Below, in pieces: positions 34,654 through 47,048 of a stretch of DNA of 64,000 nt. The translations under genes and the position numbers were made by a program. This DNA comes from Hypericum androsaemum (Eukaryota > Streptophyta > Magnoliopsida > Malpighiales > Hypericaceae). The stretch lies in the NCBI GenBank assembly GCA_963995505.1, contig OZ023198.1:8981141-9045140 (forward strand). Reading direction: 5' to 3'. Under the pieces are notes generated by a model, which searched no databases, had not been told where the DNA came from, and was given only the letters and a program-made list of their open reading frames with translations. Position 1 is the stretch's first letter; each line of letters begins with the position of its first letter.

Positions 34654-37600
34654 TATCGTCTAATGATATTTAATTTGGTAGCTAATTAGGTTCGAATCGG
34701 GTTTTATAAGTTCCTCACTGGCTTATATGCCTTTCCCTCCCTAACAAGTTTGCGAATAACTGCGCAGCAATTATGGTGCGGTGCCTTGTACATTATATAG
34801 AGCGATTTGTCTACGGCCAACTCTCTCTCCGGATGCGTAGTTAGGTTAGCTAGCTTAGGCTTTGATGTGGAAAAGAGAGGAGGTGATGAGGTTGAGAGAG
34901 GAGGAAATTAGGGAAAGAAATTATGTAAATTTTGAAGACTTGGGTGGGGAAAGAGAGAGGATAGAGAGAGAGAGGAGAGAATTATGGAGATATATAATTT
35001 AAATTTGGGGGAAACAGAGAAATTCAATGATGATTTAAGATAGTAATTTCATAAATTAAATTTTGTTCCATATTAAAAATTAGGTAACAGTCTAGTTTAG
35101 CGCCTTGACCCACTTGAATACCAATACTTTGCGGTTTCAAAATGTTGAGAGATATTTTTCTATTTGATATTCTACCATTTGAATTTTTTTGACAAAAATA
35201 CCCCCAAGTATTATTAAAATAAAAAATAAAAAATGTCATGAAAAATATTAGGGCAGAGGCCAGACGGAAATGGATTTTTCATATATCTTCCTGAATTGTT
35301 TCTAAAAAATTGAAACTATTTAGTATTTTTTCCAAGAATCATAAAGTAAAAAAATATGTGTTACTCGGTTGAACATTTTTATATCACTAGATAGTCATGT
35401 GCAAGTCGGTCAACCAGCTAATATTATAATTAACTTTTACCTAAAAAATACTTAGCCCGCCTAATGTTGATTGAACAAAATTTGCGAGAATATGGTAAGA
35501 GTTTTATCAAGAAAAGTAAGAGGATGAGTCATAGGAGGCAGTAAGTTTTTAGTTAATCACGATTGAGATATCATACATAATAACATAAAGTAAAACTGAT
35601 AACAACGGTTTAAAACTCAGACTAACGTAAGATTATTGAGTTTCTAATTACTAATATAACATCGAGATTAAAGAGAGAGAAATACAACTATGTTTAGTAA
35701 TATTTTTTTGGTTAAATTTAGACGGGTTAGTTTAAACACCGGAGCTCTAGATGATATTAAACTTTGTTCTCTTCCAAACAAAGTTTTTCTATTTCCGCGA
35801 GGGCTGGAAGTCGGTCCCCTGGAAAACGAGGTAAGATTTGTTGTTATTCTATCCACTAAACTTTGGTAGTGTATTTAGTAATATGGGTAGTTTATGATTT
35901 ATAAAAATAATGTAAGGACAATATAAGAAATAGTTTCAAAATAAAATATTATCCCCCAAAATGGTAACGATTTGAGGGTGAGAGAGAGAGAGAGAAAGTA
36001 AGAAGGGTTATTTTCTCACCTTAGCTCCTTTCGGTTACTCTGATAGAGTTTCATAACGAGAAGTAAGAAAGATGAACAGCAGTTTTTATTTAATCATGAT
36101 TGATATCATATATAGTAACATAATGTAAAACCGTTAACATTGATTTGAAAGTCAAAAAATAACGTAAGATTATTGAATTTCCAATTACTAATATAAGACA
36201 TAGTTTTTTTAAAACAATTGTCCCAAAATGGGAATAACGCTTTGAAGGCGGGATTTGAAGGTGAGAGAGAACAACTAAGAATGGTTAACAAGTTAAGAAA
36301 ATTTAATCATCATTTAAAAATTATATTCGGCTCGAATCTAAATAGTCGGTATACCGACTAAAATTATCATCCTAGATCCCCTTAGCTATAGCCCTCTCTA
36401 ACCGGATATAAAATTAGAGGTACAGCTTCCAATTATTATGAATCTTCGTATACTGTCTAGTAATGTCCTTAAATTCACATCACATTAATTAATTGATTCC
36501 AGGAAAAAAAAATGCGACTCGAGATTCCAAAAGTATAAACAAAGTTCGACCAATTTTAAACACAAAACGCAGGAGTGAGATAGCATCATACAAAGAACAA
36601 TGCAAGCAGTTCTTCAACTTTAATGTATGTAAAGATATTAGCTCAGTTTGATTTCGGATTAGTCGAAATGGTGTCATCTGAATAGGAAAGTGTAACAAAA
36701 CACATTTGTGAGTGAGTAGTCTGTCAACACCAAACCAACTTATTGTTGGGATAGTTCCCTAGTTAGTTCGTGCGGATGCAGAGAATTCATATTTTGATTG
36801 ATCTCTTTTCCTATTATGTAGGATACTAATTAATTTAACTTTGTAAATGTAATATGATTTTATTTCCTAGTTTGTATCATCTACACTCTGTATATATTGG
36901 CAACATGCCAAATGAGAATTAATGGCTTGCCATTTTTTAGATATAGAATATTCCGGTGATCCAAATACATAGCAAACAGCTATTCATGGATACCTATGCT
37001 GATTTGCTACCATGCGATGAAAGGGATAGAGGGAATTTCTTGGTTAAAAAAATCTAACTATAATTTGAATTAGTTGCACTCTAATTAATAAAAAGATGAA
37101 ATTTAAGAAAAACAGGGAAAAAAGTTCACTTTAGTATATTACTTATTAAATTTTTTTGACAAAATATTTTGTGATTTAATTTTTTTTCTTAAAATGAGGC
37201 TCCCTTAATTGACACTTTAGCATAAAATTCTTAACCATTGTTCTTTTTGCTAAACGGTGTCTACGTAGATGAGCATACCCACAACGACACTGAATTGAGT
37301 GGGGATTAAAAAAAATTTATTCTCAGATGAGAACTACACATGCAAACTAATATCACTTCACATGCAAACCAATATCACTACACATGCATACCAATAGCCA
37401 CATGCAAACCAATATCACTACACATGCAAACCAATATCCACCCACAACACATCATTTTTCGATCTCCTTGTTTGCTCTGACATGATAAGTCGAATCCACT
37501 TACGTGCTCTGCTTTTTGTACATCACGTTGAATGCGATACTTAACCATCTGAACTTATCTACGACCTCGCACACTATCCGTAGAACTCCCATTAGACGAG

Positions 37601-38136
37601 GAGGCGGTAATATTCTTGCATAATTTGGGAGGGTCCTATTTTTCATGTTAGTGCAAACGAGAAAAGAGAAAAATGACATGTCGTAGATTATTTTAGATTG
37701 AGTAAGGACAACATAAAAGTCATCCCCACTGAGGAGATTTCTTTTAGACCATCAAATTTTATTAAGAATCGTGTCTAGAGATTTGGCAGCCATTAAAAAC
37801 CGTATCTATAAGCATAATGACTTGATCCATTTCAGTGGAGACAACTCTTGTCCCCACTGAATATGAACTCGTCGTCGTAGATGTAGTCAGAGAAACCATC
37901 TACAAAAAAGTACAATTTCGTTGAGAAACTTCTGTCTAAGAAATAAACAACTAGTAAATAGTAACTAGTGAAAGAACGTCAAACCATATGAATATGAAAT
38001 GAACTAATCCAAAATCGAGAAAAGTTTAAGAAAAACTCGGTAAAAATACAGATCTGTCATAAATTTTGAAAAAAAATATTGAATTCTCATCCGTCTACAT
38101 AGAAATTTAATTTTATGTGGAGAGCATAATAAAGTT
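34654..38136. other. AT-rich intergenic DNA with repeats
   Basis: No gene found. GA-rich simple sequence lies at about 34860-34985. A degenerate direct repeat of about 110 bp occurs at about 35555-35665 and 36085-36195, sharing CGTAAGATTATTGA and AATTACTAATATAA. A short tandem array is at 37325-37445. The upstream region of the ABCG gene (34654-34850) should contain its promoter; TTATATAGAGC at about 34793 is a possible TATA element. Confidence 0.5.
37325..37445 (+). repeat. short tandem array of CACATGCAAACCAATATCAC
   Basis: About five copies of CACATGCAAACCAATATCAC with variable short linkers (period about 20-27 bp). Copies adjoin with no unique spacers, so this is not a CRISPR array. Confidence 0.8.
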
Positions 38137-38144
38137 TCCATGGT

Positions 38145-39609
38145 CACGGGCGAAGTCAGAAAATTTGGGGAGTGGGGGCAATATAATTTTTTTTCAAAAA
38201 GTTCAACGTATGTAATTACAATATTTATAATTGTCCTCTACGATTACTCATGCGCTGAAATCGCTCCATAATAGCTACATTGTCAATACAATCAAATACG
38301 TCTTTCTCGATATATGTAATTAAACAATCAGAAGTACATAAGCGTGTTCGATACTGCCTTTTTTCCAACTCAGAATACCTACTAAAATAGGTGCTCAAAT
38401 ATTATTTCTGATTCATCAAAGCATGATATTTTTTTACGGATTGAGAATGACTGCTGTTAAGTTTTCCTGCATGAGTAGTAAACCTTTCTGGTTTATTCCA
38501 GAAACTAAAACCTTCCACAACAAAGGAGTTTCCACCTCCGTGCTTGTCATTTTCAGACTTAAATAAATAGCAACAAAGACAAAATGCAGCTTCTTTGTTT
38601 ATGCTATACTCCAACCAAGTTTTATGATCATCAAACCAAGCGGGATTAAAAGAACGTGCCACAGTTCCAAATTTCTTTTTCTGAAAATTGTGTCGCCTAG
38701 GCTGACAAGGTCCAGATAACAGATACTTTCTTCTTACTCTATCACGGACATCAGGATGATATAATAAAATTCTTGGTCTCAAACGAGGATCTGAAGGAAG
38801 ATTTTCCAAATCAATCTCGATATAAGCTTGCTTGAAACTCCTTTCTATGCTTTTAAAACCACTAACTTCGTCAATAGGCCTCTTACATTTTGTCACGTAC
38901 TTATCCATAACTGATCAGAAATATAAAACCAAACAGATTAATATAATTCAATACTGCAATAAGGAAGACAATTTACAAAAAAATGACAATACCCACATAG
39001 AGATCATAAAAGTTCAAGAAACAACGATAAAGTAATCAAAATAAATCACGAAAATAAATTGCAAAAAAAAATCCACAGAACAACTAATCCAAAGCAACCA
39101 AAACGTAAATAACAACAAATACAATACCAGTTGTCCTATTGAGATGACCAGAGCACTTTAGGGGTGATCGGAGCAGCTTGAATATTTTAGGGTTTCAGAA
39201 TGATTTTGATTTTAAACTGGTATAGTTTACTATATTAGAATAAATAAATAAAATTGGGAAGTGAAAAAAAAGGTGCGGTGAGCACTAAGAAAATTAAATT
39301 TTTGGGTTAGAACTTTCTTTCTTGAACAAATCGGCCCAGTCCACTTCTTGGACTACAACTCCTAATTTCTAAGTATATTTATTATTTGGATATTAAGATA
39401 ATTCGAATTTATATTTTTCTATCCGAATCTAAATACGAAATAAAATTTTTGGATAATCCGGATCTAAATTCAAAGATAAAATTATTTAAATTTTTAGGTT
39501 GGTTAATTTTTTAGTGGGATCAATTTCTAATTTTAGTGGAGACATACATTAAAAAATATACTTAGTTATCAAAAAATAAAATTTTAAGTTACACGTCCCT
39601 CCGCCCCTG
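38145..39609 (-). mobile_element. hAT-type DNA transposon, deleted
   Basis: The 1465-bp element is flanked by the 8-bp target duplication TCCATGGT (38137-38144 and 39610-39617). Its ends CACGGGCGAAGTC and CTCCGCCCCTG resemble those of the small MITE at 56399-56616, as does the subterminal sequence at about 39480-39600. It contains the N-terminal part of a TTF-type zinc-finger protein on the minus strand but lacks the transposase core and dimerisation domain, so it is non-autonomous. Confidence 0.85.
38402..38908 (-). pseudogene. N-terminal fragment of a TTF-type zinc-finger hAT transposase
   Basis: 168 codons. Recognisable features are the LENLPSDPRLRPRILLYHPD entry, KYLLSGPCQPRRHNFQKKKF, the W-x5-WLEYSINKEAAFCLCCYLF TTF zinc-finger core (about residues 93-118) and GFSFWNKPERFTTHAGKLNS. 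In plants these belong to the zf-TTF/DUF4371 hAT-like transposase family, whose full proteins run to about 700-800 residues. Here the frame ends after the zinc finger at ALMNQK, so the catalytic domain is missing. Confidence 0.85.
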
Positions 39610-39617
39610 TCCATGGT

Positions 39618-40740
39618 TACGATATGATTAACATTCCCTCCATTCGGCGTAACGAACGCCGCCAAACAATTATTACGTTCCAATAAGATGTCTCTATCAA
39701 AAAGCATGCCCTTCTCGTGTGTCTTTTTTTCTTTATTTATGCACCAAGGTATGTCTAATTAAATATTAAATTGATCATAGTATAAGCTAAGTGATTGTTA
39801 GTGGGTGGCCTGGTTCCCCAGCGGCGTGGATGTGGAAGCTCAGCGGAGATGCCTTGTTCTGGTGCCTAGAGCTGGATAGGCTACTTCCATTAGCCCTCTT
39901 TCGTTGTTTAATCTCTGGGGTGGTTGTTAATTAATTTTAAATCCAATTTTTTAATTCGAACATCACTAAATTTTATTCATAAAATTTGAATCTAACATTT
40001 TCTTGAAGTATTTTATTTCCATATTGTCACGAGTTGCGTTTGTGCCTATTAGCCTATAGACTGTTCATTCTGCACTTTGTTGAGGATGAAATTAAATGCC
40101 AGGGGGCGGACGGGTATTTAGTTAATATTTTGGGAGCCTTTTAGAAATAAAAGGTGATATTTATTGGTGTCTACCCCCGAGATATGGATAGCTACTCGGA
40201 TTTCATCTGTTAGTTGTGTATATTATTTAGCTTAAACAAGAAATTTTGAGTTTTAGTCATTAAAAATAATACAGTATTAAATATTTGTTAGAAAAATATT
40301 ATCACATTTCAAAAATCATGCTCGAACCTAGATTAGTCGACAATTAGCGAATTCCTGAAGTGTTGGTGAGATCCTTCAAGAGTTCGGCAAAATTGATCTC
40401 TTGAGAATAAGTCATTGCACTCTATTCAGATTTTTGGATCGCTCTTTTTAGACGTCTTAGTACTCTTGAAGGTACCATAAATGTAAGTCAAGAAGAAAAG
40501 GTGCACGGACGATCAGAATGAATTTCAAGATAAAGTTTTGCTAGGTTGGAAGTGATTAAATTAAAGTGTAAAATTGGTTAGAAGTTTGTCCTAGTGGTTA
40601 ATCAGGGTAAGCGTGATCATTTTGCAAAAAAAAAAAGAAACCCCTATTGTGAAAAGAAAATTACAAAATGGTCCCTAAATTCTAGGCACTTCTAATTCAG
40701 TCCTTTTTCCCTAAATATGTTGTTGTTTGATATTTTAACT
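39618..40740. other. intergenic DNA, nothing recognised
   Basis: AT-rich, no ORF of note and no repeat I can define. It lies between the hAT element and the outer Mutator-like element. Confidence 0.5.
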
Positions 40741-41063
40741 TTAAATTTAGGGTAAATTATCTCCTTGTCCCTGGTGTTTGGTCATCCTCCTCCTAAGGTC
40801 CCTAAATTTTCGAAAATGATTTTACCGCCCCTATCTTTGGTTTTAAAAACTCTAATTCGAATTACAAATTCCACACTTGACAGGCCATTGGTGGAACCCG
40901 ACGTTGATGTTCCTAACAAAATTGGGGATTTAGTTTTGGTTGTGTTTACTGTCAAGAAGAAGCACTGGATTTGATGTTCCTGACCTCATCTTCATCCAAT
41001 AAATCTCCCAGGACCAAGTTTCTGACCTCGGCTTCATCCAATAAAACGTAACCAAATTATTTT

Positions 41064-42242
41064 AGGGAAATTATGCTCAAGTCCTCCGTATTTACTTAAA
41101 TATATCTAATAGTCCCCCATGTTTGAAAAATATACGCCAAAGTCCTCCATGTTTGATTTTATTATACTCTTGGGTCTCTCGCTGATGTCATCCGTTATTT
41201 TATTATTTTATCAAAACCTCCTTCAATCGTCTTCTCCGACGAGCATCAAATTCCGGTCACCTTTCTCCGGCAAACCCAAACTTTTTAATAAGAATCAAAA
41301 TCGATTAGAGACAAAAACCAAACGAAGATTGGTCCTTTACGGCTAAATCTCAGAACCCAGATGCGAAAACCAAAGAAAAGAACAGAAATTGGACCAAATT
41401 AAAAGGAGAGGGGAGAATACCTTGTCTACCATGCAATAGAATCAGGAGACCATTCAAAAGCACGATCCTCCAGGAGCTCCTTCTTCAGGGTACCGTAGAC
41501 TTCCACGAACATCGACCTCATTTTCGCCATTGATACCACTGTCGTTAATTCTTTCTCTCTTTCTGTTTTTTAATTTATTGTCTCTCTCAATCCTCAATGG
41601 ACCATCCTCATCGGAGACTGGCGGTAGCGAGCAAACTGGGTTATGGGTTTCTGACGACGTCGTAGAGGGGCTCTTCCGCGGGTTCTCGACGAATCGGCAA
41701 AATGGGTTATGGGTTTTCAACGAAGATGTCTCACGCGCAAACCGGGTAGCGACATGTCGAGATCTTCAACCATCCTTGTCGGTGACCTAGGGGATTCTCA
41801 AAATTGGGGTAGCCATCCTCGTTGCCCGTAGAAGCTCACCCGTCCGTTCAATTTCTACCGCCGCCGTCGTCCTTAAGCTTTTGGTTTATGTCTTGTCCGA
41901 GAAGGGGGAAAGCAAAGCGGAAGCGGAAGCGGAGGAGATTAGGGTTCCAAGGTTCCTGGTGGTGGGGGTCATCCGCGACGAGCTGTTCCCGGCGCCGGAC
42001 GAGGGTTTTTGGTGGTGGGTTGTCGGGGAAGAAGGTATGAGATAATTTTTACTTTTTTTTTGTTTTGAAGGATATTTTGGTCATTCTATTGACAAAAATG
42101 AAAAAAAATAGTTGCTGTCGTGCACTAGAGACCCGAAAGTATAATAAAATCAAACACGAGGGACGTTGACATGTATTTTACAAACACGGAAGACTTTTGA
42201 GTATATTTAAACAAACCCGAAGGACTTAAGAGTACATTCCCC
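41064..42242. mobile_element. inner Mutator-like element carrying host-gene sequence
   Basis: Inverted repeats of about 125 bp: AGGGAAATTATGCTCAAGTC at the left, matched by the complement of the right end near 42242. They are flanked by the 9-bp duplication AATTATTTT (41055-41063 and 42243-42251). The terminal repeats resemble those of the element at 63030-64000, so both belong to one family. The GC-rich interior (41200-42040) is unlike the surrounding AT-rich DNA, as in Pack-MULEs. Confidence 0.85.
41426..41530 (-). pseudogene. captured N-terminal fragment like farnesyl diphosphate synthase
   Basis: 34 codons from ATG at 41530 to TAG at 41426. The reading FVEVYGTLKKELLEDRAFEW, then SPDS, then W, has the spacing of the N-terminus of plant farnesyl diphosphate synthase, where VY, LK, LL, D, FE, S and W are conserved. 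It stops where the family continues toward the first helices. It lies inside a Mutator-like element, which fits capture of a first exon. Only about 30 residues support the call, so another source gene is possible. Confidence 0.55.
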
Positions 42243-43016
42243 AATTATTTTTTCCACCTCGGCGGTTACCTAAAGTCGCTGGCCTCTATGAAGAGCCTCG
42301 AACACAATCGACGGTTCTGAATTTGTTTGGTTCGAGGGTTTGATGATCTTGTGCTGGCTCGGTACATCAGATAATAAACTTATTAGGAATAGAAGTCATC
42401 ATCAAGTTAGTTACTTGGTGATCAAGTTGAATTTCTAATCAATTAGTTACTTGGTAATCAAGTTAAATTTCTAATTAATTAGTTTCTTGATGAACAAGTT
42501 TGTAAACTTTTATATATATAGTCTTATGGCGATGAATAAAATCAAGCAGAATATTTCATCAAAACTGATTTAATTTTCTGGGATTAATTTGTAATGTTAT
42601 CCCCAAATTGGGCGATGAACCCTAACGTAAAAAAATTGGGGATTTCCTCCCCAAATCCCAATACCAATTGGCGAGCCCCCAATTTGTTGATGATAAATTT
42701 CTAATTCGAATTGGAGTTTTTAAAATAAGAATTATTCAAAATTAGTTTTGAATTTAATTTTTGGATGAAGGTAGGAAGAAGAAGAAAATGAAATGTGGGT
42801 AAGGAGAAGAAGAGAGGAATTTTTTGTTTTTAGCAAGGGAGTATTCTAGTCTTTTCAAGTGAAGTTTCGTCGCAGAAAATGACATATTCCGGGACTAGGG
42901 ATCCGAGAATTTCTAAAACCAAAGACGAGCGACGTAAAATTATTTTCGAAAATCCAAGAACCCCAGGAAGAAGACGACCAAACACCAGAGAAGAGGTAAA
43001 TTTACCCTTAAATTTA

Positions 43017-43541
43017 TCATCACTTGTCGCAATTGTAGAATCGTTCGTTATAGTTGTACCACAACTCATACATACATATGTATCACAGGTCACCATTCAT
43101 CATACATGTAATAGAACTCATACACCTAAATGTACCAGTATTTTTTTTTTGAAACTTAAATGTACCAGTATACGTACAACGACTCATTGTATCACCGTGG
43201 TTCGTAAAAAAAGTTGAAAAAAGTTAGGCAAAAAAATTCAAAATAATTTGCGCACGAACAAATTGCCACAATATTCTTATAAGGACCACCCTTCCAAATA
43301 CACAGAAAGAGATCAATTTGCGCACACTAATCTGGGTTTAAATAGAGAATAACAACAAATGAAACAAAATTTTATGGTGAAGTTTACCACTAGTTGATTG
43401 GAACAAACTTCTTACTAAATTTACATCTAAAGCGTTTTAAAAAATAAAGAACCGTTAGACGGCCAAATTTCTTGGCACACAATCGTCGAATGCGACCCGC
43501 AAATTAAGAAACATATCGAACAGTCGTAATATCATTCACAG
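43017..43541. other. intergenic DNA, nothing recognised
   Basis: Short AT-rich stretch between the Mutator-like element and the LINE. TAAATGTACCAGTA occurs twice (about 43127 and 43157). No gene seen. Confidence 0.5.
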
Positions 43542-43557
43542 TCGACATATGAGCCAA

Positions 43558-45052
43558 AGAAATGTGCCTGGTGCCTCCTTCCTGACCCTTGTCACAAAGA
43601 AATGTGGTGCCAACAACTTTTCCGAATTCAGGCCTATCTTTTTGGTGTCCAGTTTATACAAGATCATCTCCAAAATGCTATCTCTAAGGTTACGTGGTGT
43701 TTTGGATGCGATTATGGGCCCAGAACAGTCTGCTTTTCTTGGCAGCAGATACATCCTCGATGGTGTACTGATGTGTAATGAGCTAGTGAATGCTTTTAAG
43801 AGGTCGAGGTCTTACGGAGTTCTTGTTAAACTAGACTTTCGCAAGGCTTTCGATAGTGTCTCCTGAGCTTACATCGAAAAATGCAGGGCTGGATATCAAG
43901 TTGCATTCGGGGGGCCTCTTCCTCGGTTCTAATCAACGGGTCCTCTTGGAGGTTATTTAAGATGGAGAGGGATCTGACGCAAGGGGACCCGCTCTCCCCT
44001 TATCTCTTCTTGCTTGCAGCTGAAGGTCTCAGGCATCTTATATTGGAGGGAGAGTGATTGGGTTTGGTGGAGGGTCTCAAAATCTGGGTGGCTCTTCCAG
44101 TCTTTGCCTCCTTCAGTATGCCGACGACACCATCCTGCTTTCGAGGACAACCGATAACAGTTTATCAAATCTGCGAAGCATTCTCTACTCATTTTCTTTG
44201 GTGTCTGGATTGGTCATTAACTTTGAGAAGAGTGTCGTGATTGGTCTTAACACAGATGAGGCTTGGTTGCGCACGATTACTGGGGCTTAGGGTTGCAAAC
44301 AACTTGGTGTTCCCTTTGTCTATTTGGGCCTTCCCGTAGGAGCCTCCATGAAAAGGCGGTGTCATTGGGAACCAGTTTTGGAGATGGTTGATTCTCGTTT
44401 GGCTTCTTGGAAAAGTGCTTCGCTCTCTTTGGGTGGTCGGGTTACACTCATTAAATCTGTCATCTCAAGTCTCCCGCTTTACTATCTATCCTTGTTCAAA
44501 GCACCTGCTGCTGTCTTGGCTGACCTTGAGAAAAGGATTCGTAAGTTCTTATGGGCGCGTATCTCCAACAATCGGTCTATGTCCTTCGTGCCTTGGTGTT
44601 ATGTTACTATTCTGGTTGAAAGAGGGGGACTTGGCATTGCTCGCCTTGACATCAAGAATGAGGGTCTGCTGTTTAAATGGCTTTGGAGGTTTCTCACTCA
44701 ATTGGTGTGTTGGTAGTGACTCATTGGCTTTCCTGGAGGATTGGATGCAACTTGTCAAGGGCAAAGCTCTAAAGAAGATGTGATTTATTGTCTTTGCTGC
44801 TACGTGTTGGTATCTTTGGCTTGCCCGAAACAGTAAGATCTTTGATAGAAAGGATGTGAGTTTGTCGACTATCCTTCAATCAGTTCGTAGGAGCATCATG
44901 GAGTGGAGTCTGTGGTCTGGTGCTTCGAGGGACATCAACCTGCAAAGCATTTTCTTGTACTTTGATTTTAGCAGGGGTAGCTGATTAATAGTTGGGTTTT
45001 GGACTGTTTGTACGGAGTTTGGTTTTGTAAGGAGGCTTGGGGATTTTATTTT
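43558..45052 (+). pseudogene. LINE reverse transcriptase fragment
   Basis: Fragments in several frames: FRPIFLVSSLYKIISKMLSL, GPEQSAFLGSRYILDGVLM, KLDFRKAFDSV, the catalytic LLQYADDTILLSR near 44110, and YLGLPVGASMKRR followed by SWKSASLSLGGRVTLIKSVI near 44400. Frame changes and stops occur at about 43864, 44050 and 44290. The YADD motif itself is intact. Confidence 0.9.
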
Positions 45053-46017
45053 GGGCAAAATAGTGATAGATCCCTGTTATTTAAAAAAATTGATTAATAA
45101 GGACAGTCTACTATTGATTAGTCCTTGATATTTTGAAAATCAATTGATTAGTCCCTATACCATATTTCGGTCATCTTTCTGGTGAGATATTTCTTAAAAT
45201 TCCAACAATACCCTTAATTTTATCTCAAATCTACAAGATTGTCATTTAATAAAAAAAATCTTCCATCCGATTTTGAATTTGCGATAGCCTTGTCATTTCG
45301 GTCATTTGGCAGTCTCTGAGTTTGAAGGAAAAGGGAAGCTCGTCGACATCTCGATACTGACAGGTGCATGTGACCCAAGAGGAGGCATCGTCGACCCAGC
45401 CAGTTATTACCAAACCCCCATGACCCTAACGACGAAGGTGAGGGCTGTACGACGCTTTGATGGGGCCTAGCAATCAGAGGGACGATATGGTAATTCAGCA
45501 AATGGATGAAGGCAGCGGAGGAGGGCAAGGGGTCGGACCAGGTTCAGGACTTCATATTGGAGGTCGCGCCAGGAGGACCCTGGATTGCATGCATTCAGAT
45601 CAACCCACCAAGCGGCTCACTGATAGGGTCTGGGAGGCGACGTCGACAAGTACCCGGCTTCCATAATTTGGAACGACGGGGACCCTTCTTTCTTTTGATG
45701 GGTTCGTATAATCTTTTGATTATTTAATTAGGACCTAACTAAGGTTTTCAGGGCTAAGGTTTTCTGCATGAAATTAAGTTCTCTAGTTGCGGATCGATCT
45801 AATTACCAATTACTTTTTAACTTAAATAGCAATCTTATAGGTTTGGGATAAACTGAAGGATAATTTTGGCACTTTAAAAAATATCTCACCGGAAAAGTGA
45901 CCGGAATATAGTACAGAGACTAAACAATTGCTTTTCAAAATATCAAGGACTAATCAATACTAGGTTGTCCTTATTAATCCATTTTTTCAAACAACAGGGA
46001 TCTATCGCTATTTTGTC
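45053..46017. mobile_element. Mutator-like element inserted in the LINE
   Basis: Inverted repeats of about 145 bp: GGGCAAAATAGTGATAGATC at the left and the complement of GATCTATCGCTATTTTGTC at the right. They are flanked by direct repeats ATTTTATTTT (45043-45052 and 46018-46027). The interior (about 45270-45680) is GC-rich with short ORFs on both strands. It may be captured host sequence, but I do not recognise the source. LINE sequence continues on both sides. Confidence 0.82.
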
Positions 46018-46151
46018 ATTTTATTTTTGCTTGGCGCTGTTGGGTGGTTGCCTTCCTAACAACTATCCCCTTGGCCTTTGTTGTATCTCAGGTGCTTTGT
46101 TCAAGGAATAAACTTATACCTTTCCAAAAAAAAAATCGACATATGTGCCAA

Positions 46152-47048
46152 TTTTGGGGGCCAAAATTATTTGCCATGCAATAGATACGGTCTTTGCGTT
46201 AATATTTTTTTCTCTCACAATAAAGTACTCAAAATCGAAAGTCTACAACGAACGATTAATTGGTGTAAGAAATTAAATGATTCTTGTTTTCATTGTAAAA
46301 TCTATAGAATCTATGTAATGTAACAAGGGTGATCGCGGCTCGAATTCGAATTATAATTCGCTAAATTCGAATTATGAAAATTATGATTTGTATTCAATTT
46401 GTCCAATGACGAATTAGAATATGAATTCGAATTTGCATAAGCTGATTCGAATCCAAATCAAATTTTTAATTAAACAGATCAAATTAAATTTTAAATCAGA
46501 TTCAATTCATACTCGCTGCTACGTGCTACCCTATTAAACGAGGGGCTTGGGCTTTGAAGCCCAATGGATAATCAAGAGAAAAGACCAACAACTCGGGCAT
46601 AATGGAATCCCTCCGCCAGGGGCCAGGGTATTCCATTCCCCCCTCTGTTATTGTTTTTTCCTCTCTTTTTTATGAGATTGTTGCCATTTTTTGGTGTGAA
46701 CCTTTTGAGAACCGTTGGCTCTATTTACGAGTGGATTTTCCAACGGTGTTTTTCTCCGACTTAAATCAAACCAACTTCCATCGGTTAGTTTGTTGCCATT
46801 TGGGTGCACTTGTGTCTGTTGTTGTTTTTTGAATAGCCAGCCAACTTCAATAAAAGGAAACCTTTTCTTATTCGAGTTATTTTTTTTTACTGAAGGTGCA
46901 ATTCTTTTCATTGAAATGGCTGTTTAAATCGGTGATTTACAATGAGGATTGTTGTCATTTCGGCAGATGTAATGTAGCCAAGGCATGTTTAGATGGTGAA
47001 CCAGTTGTTATAAGGCAGAAGCAATTTGTGGTGGTTGATTTCTTGCAG
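46152..47048. other. upstream region of the EF-hand gene, first exon not found
   Basis: Contains a short AT-rich stretch with repeated GAATTCGAAT-type words (46340-46510) and then unassigned sequence. I could not find a Met-containing exon that joins to the exon at 47049 in frame. The frame at about 46965-47048 (ACLDGEPVVIRQKQF) is open up to the acceptor but does not match the next exon's frame. Confidence 0.4.

Larger units (their letters stand above)
40750..43007. mobile_element. outer Mutator-like element containing a second one
   Basis: Inverted repeats of about 115 bp: 40750-40865 and 42892-43007, starting GGGTAAATT and ending AATTTACCC, with the shared run CTGGTGTTTGGTC. They are flanked by the 9-bp target duplication TTAAATTTA (40741-40749 and 43008-43016). 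Without the nested element it is about 1.07 kb. No transposase. The internal part at 42250-42830 shows no recognised gene. Confidence 0.85.
43558..46135 (+). mobile_element. 5'-truncated L1-type LINE, interrupted by a Mutator-like element
   Basis: It starts inside reverse transcriptase coding and ends in a poly(A) run at 46126-46135. The 16-bp flanks TCGACATATGAGCCAA (43542-43557) and TCGACATATGTGCCAA (46136-46151) form a target duplication with one mismatch. Without the nested element (45053-46017) the LINE is about 1.6 kb. Truncation at the 5' end, A-tail and duplication are the signature of target-primed reverse transcription. Confidence 0.88.

Noticed and set aside
37325..37445. Regularly repeated CACATGCAAACCAATATCAC resembling a CRISPR array
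   Set aside because: The repeats adjoin without unique spacers, and the host is a plant nuclear genome. It is a simple tandem repeat.
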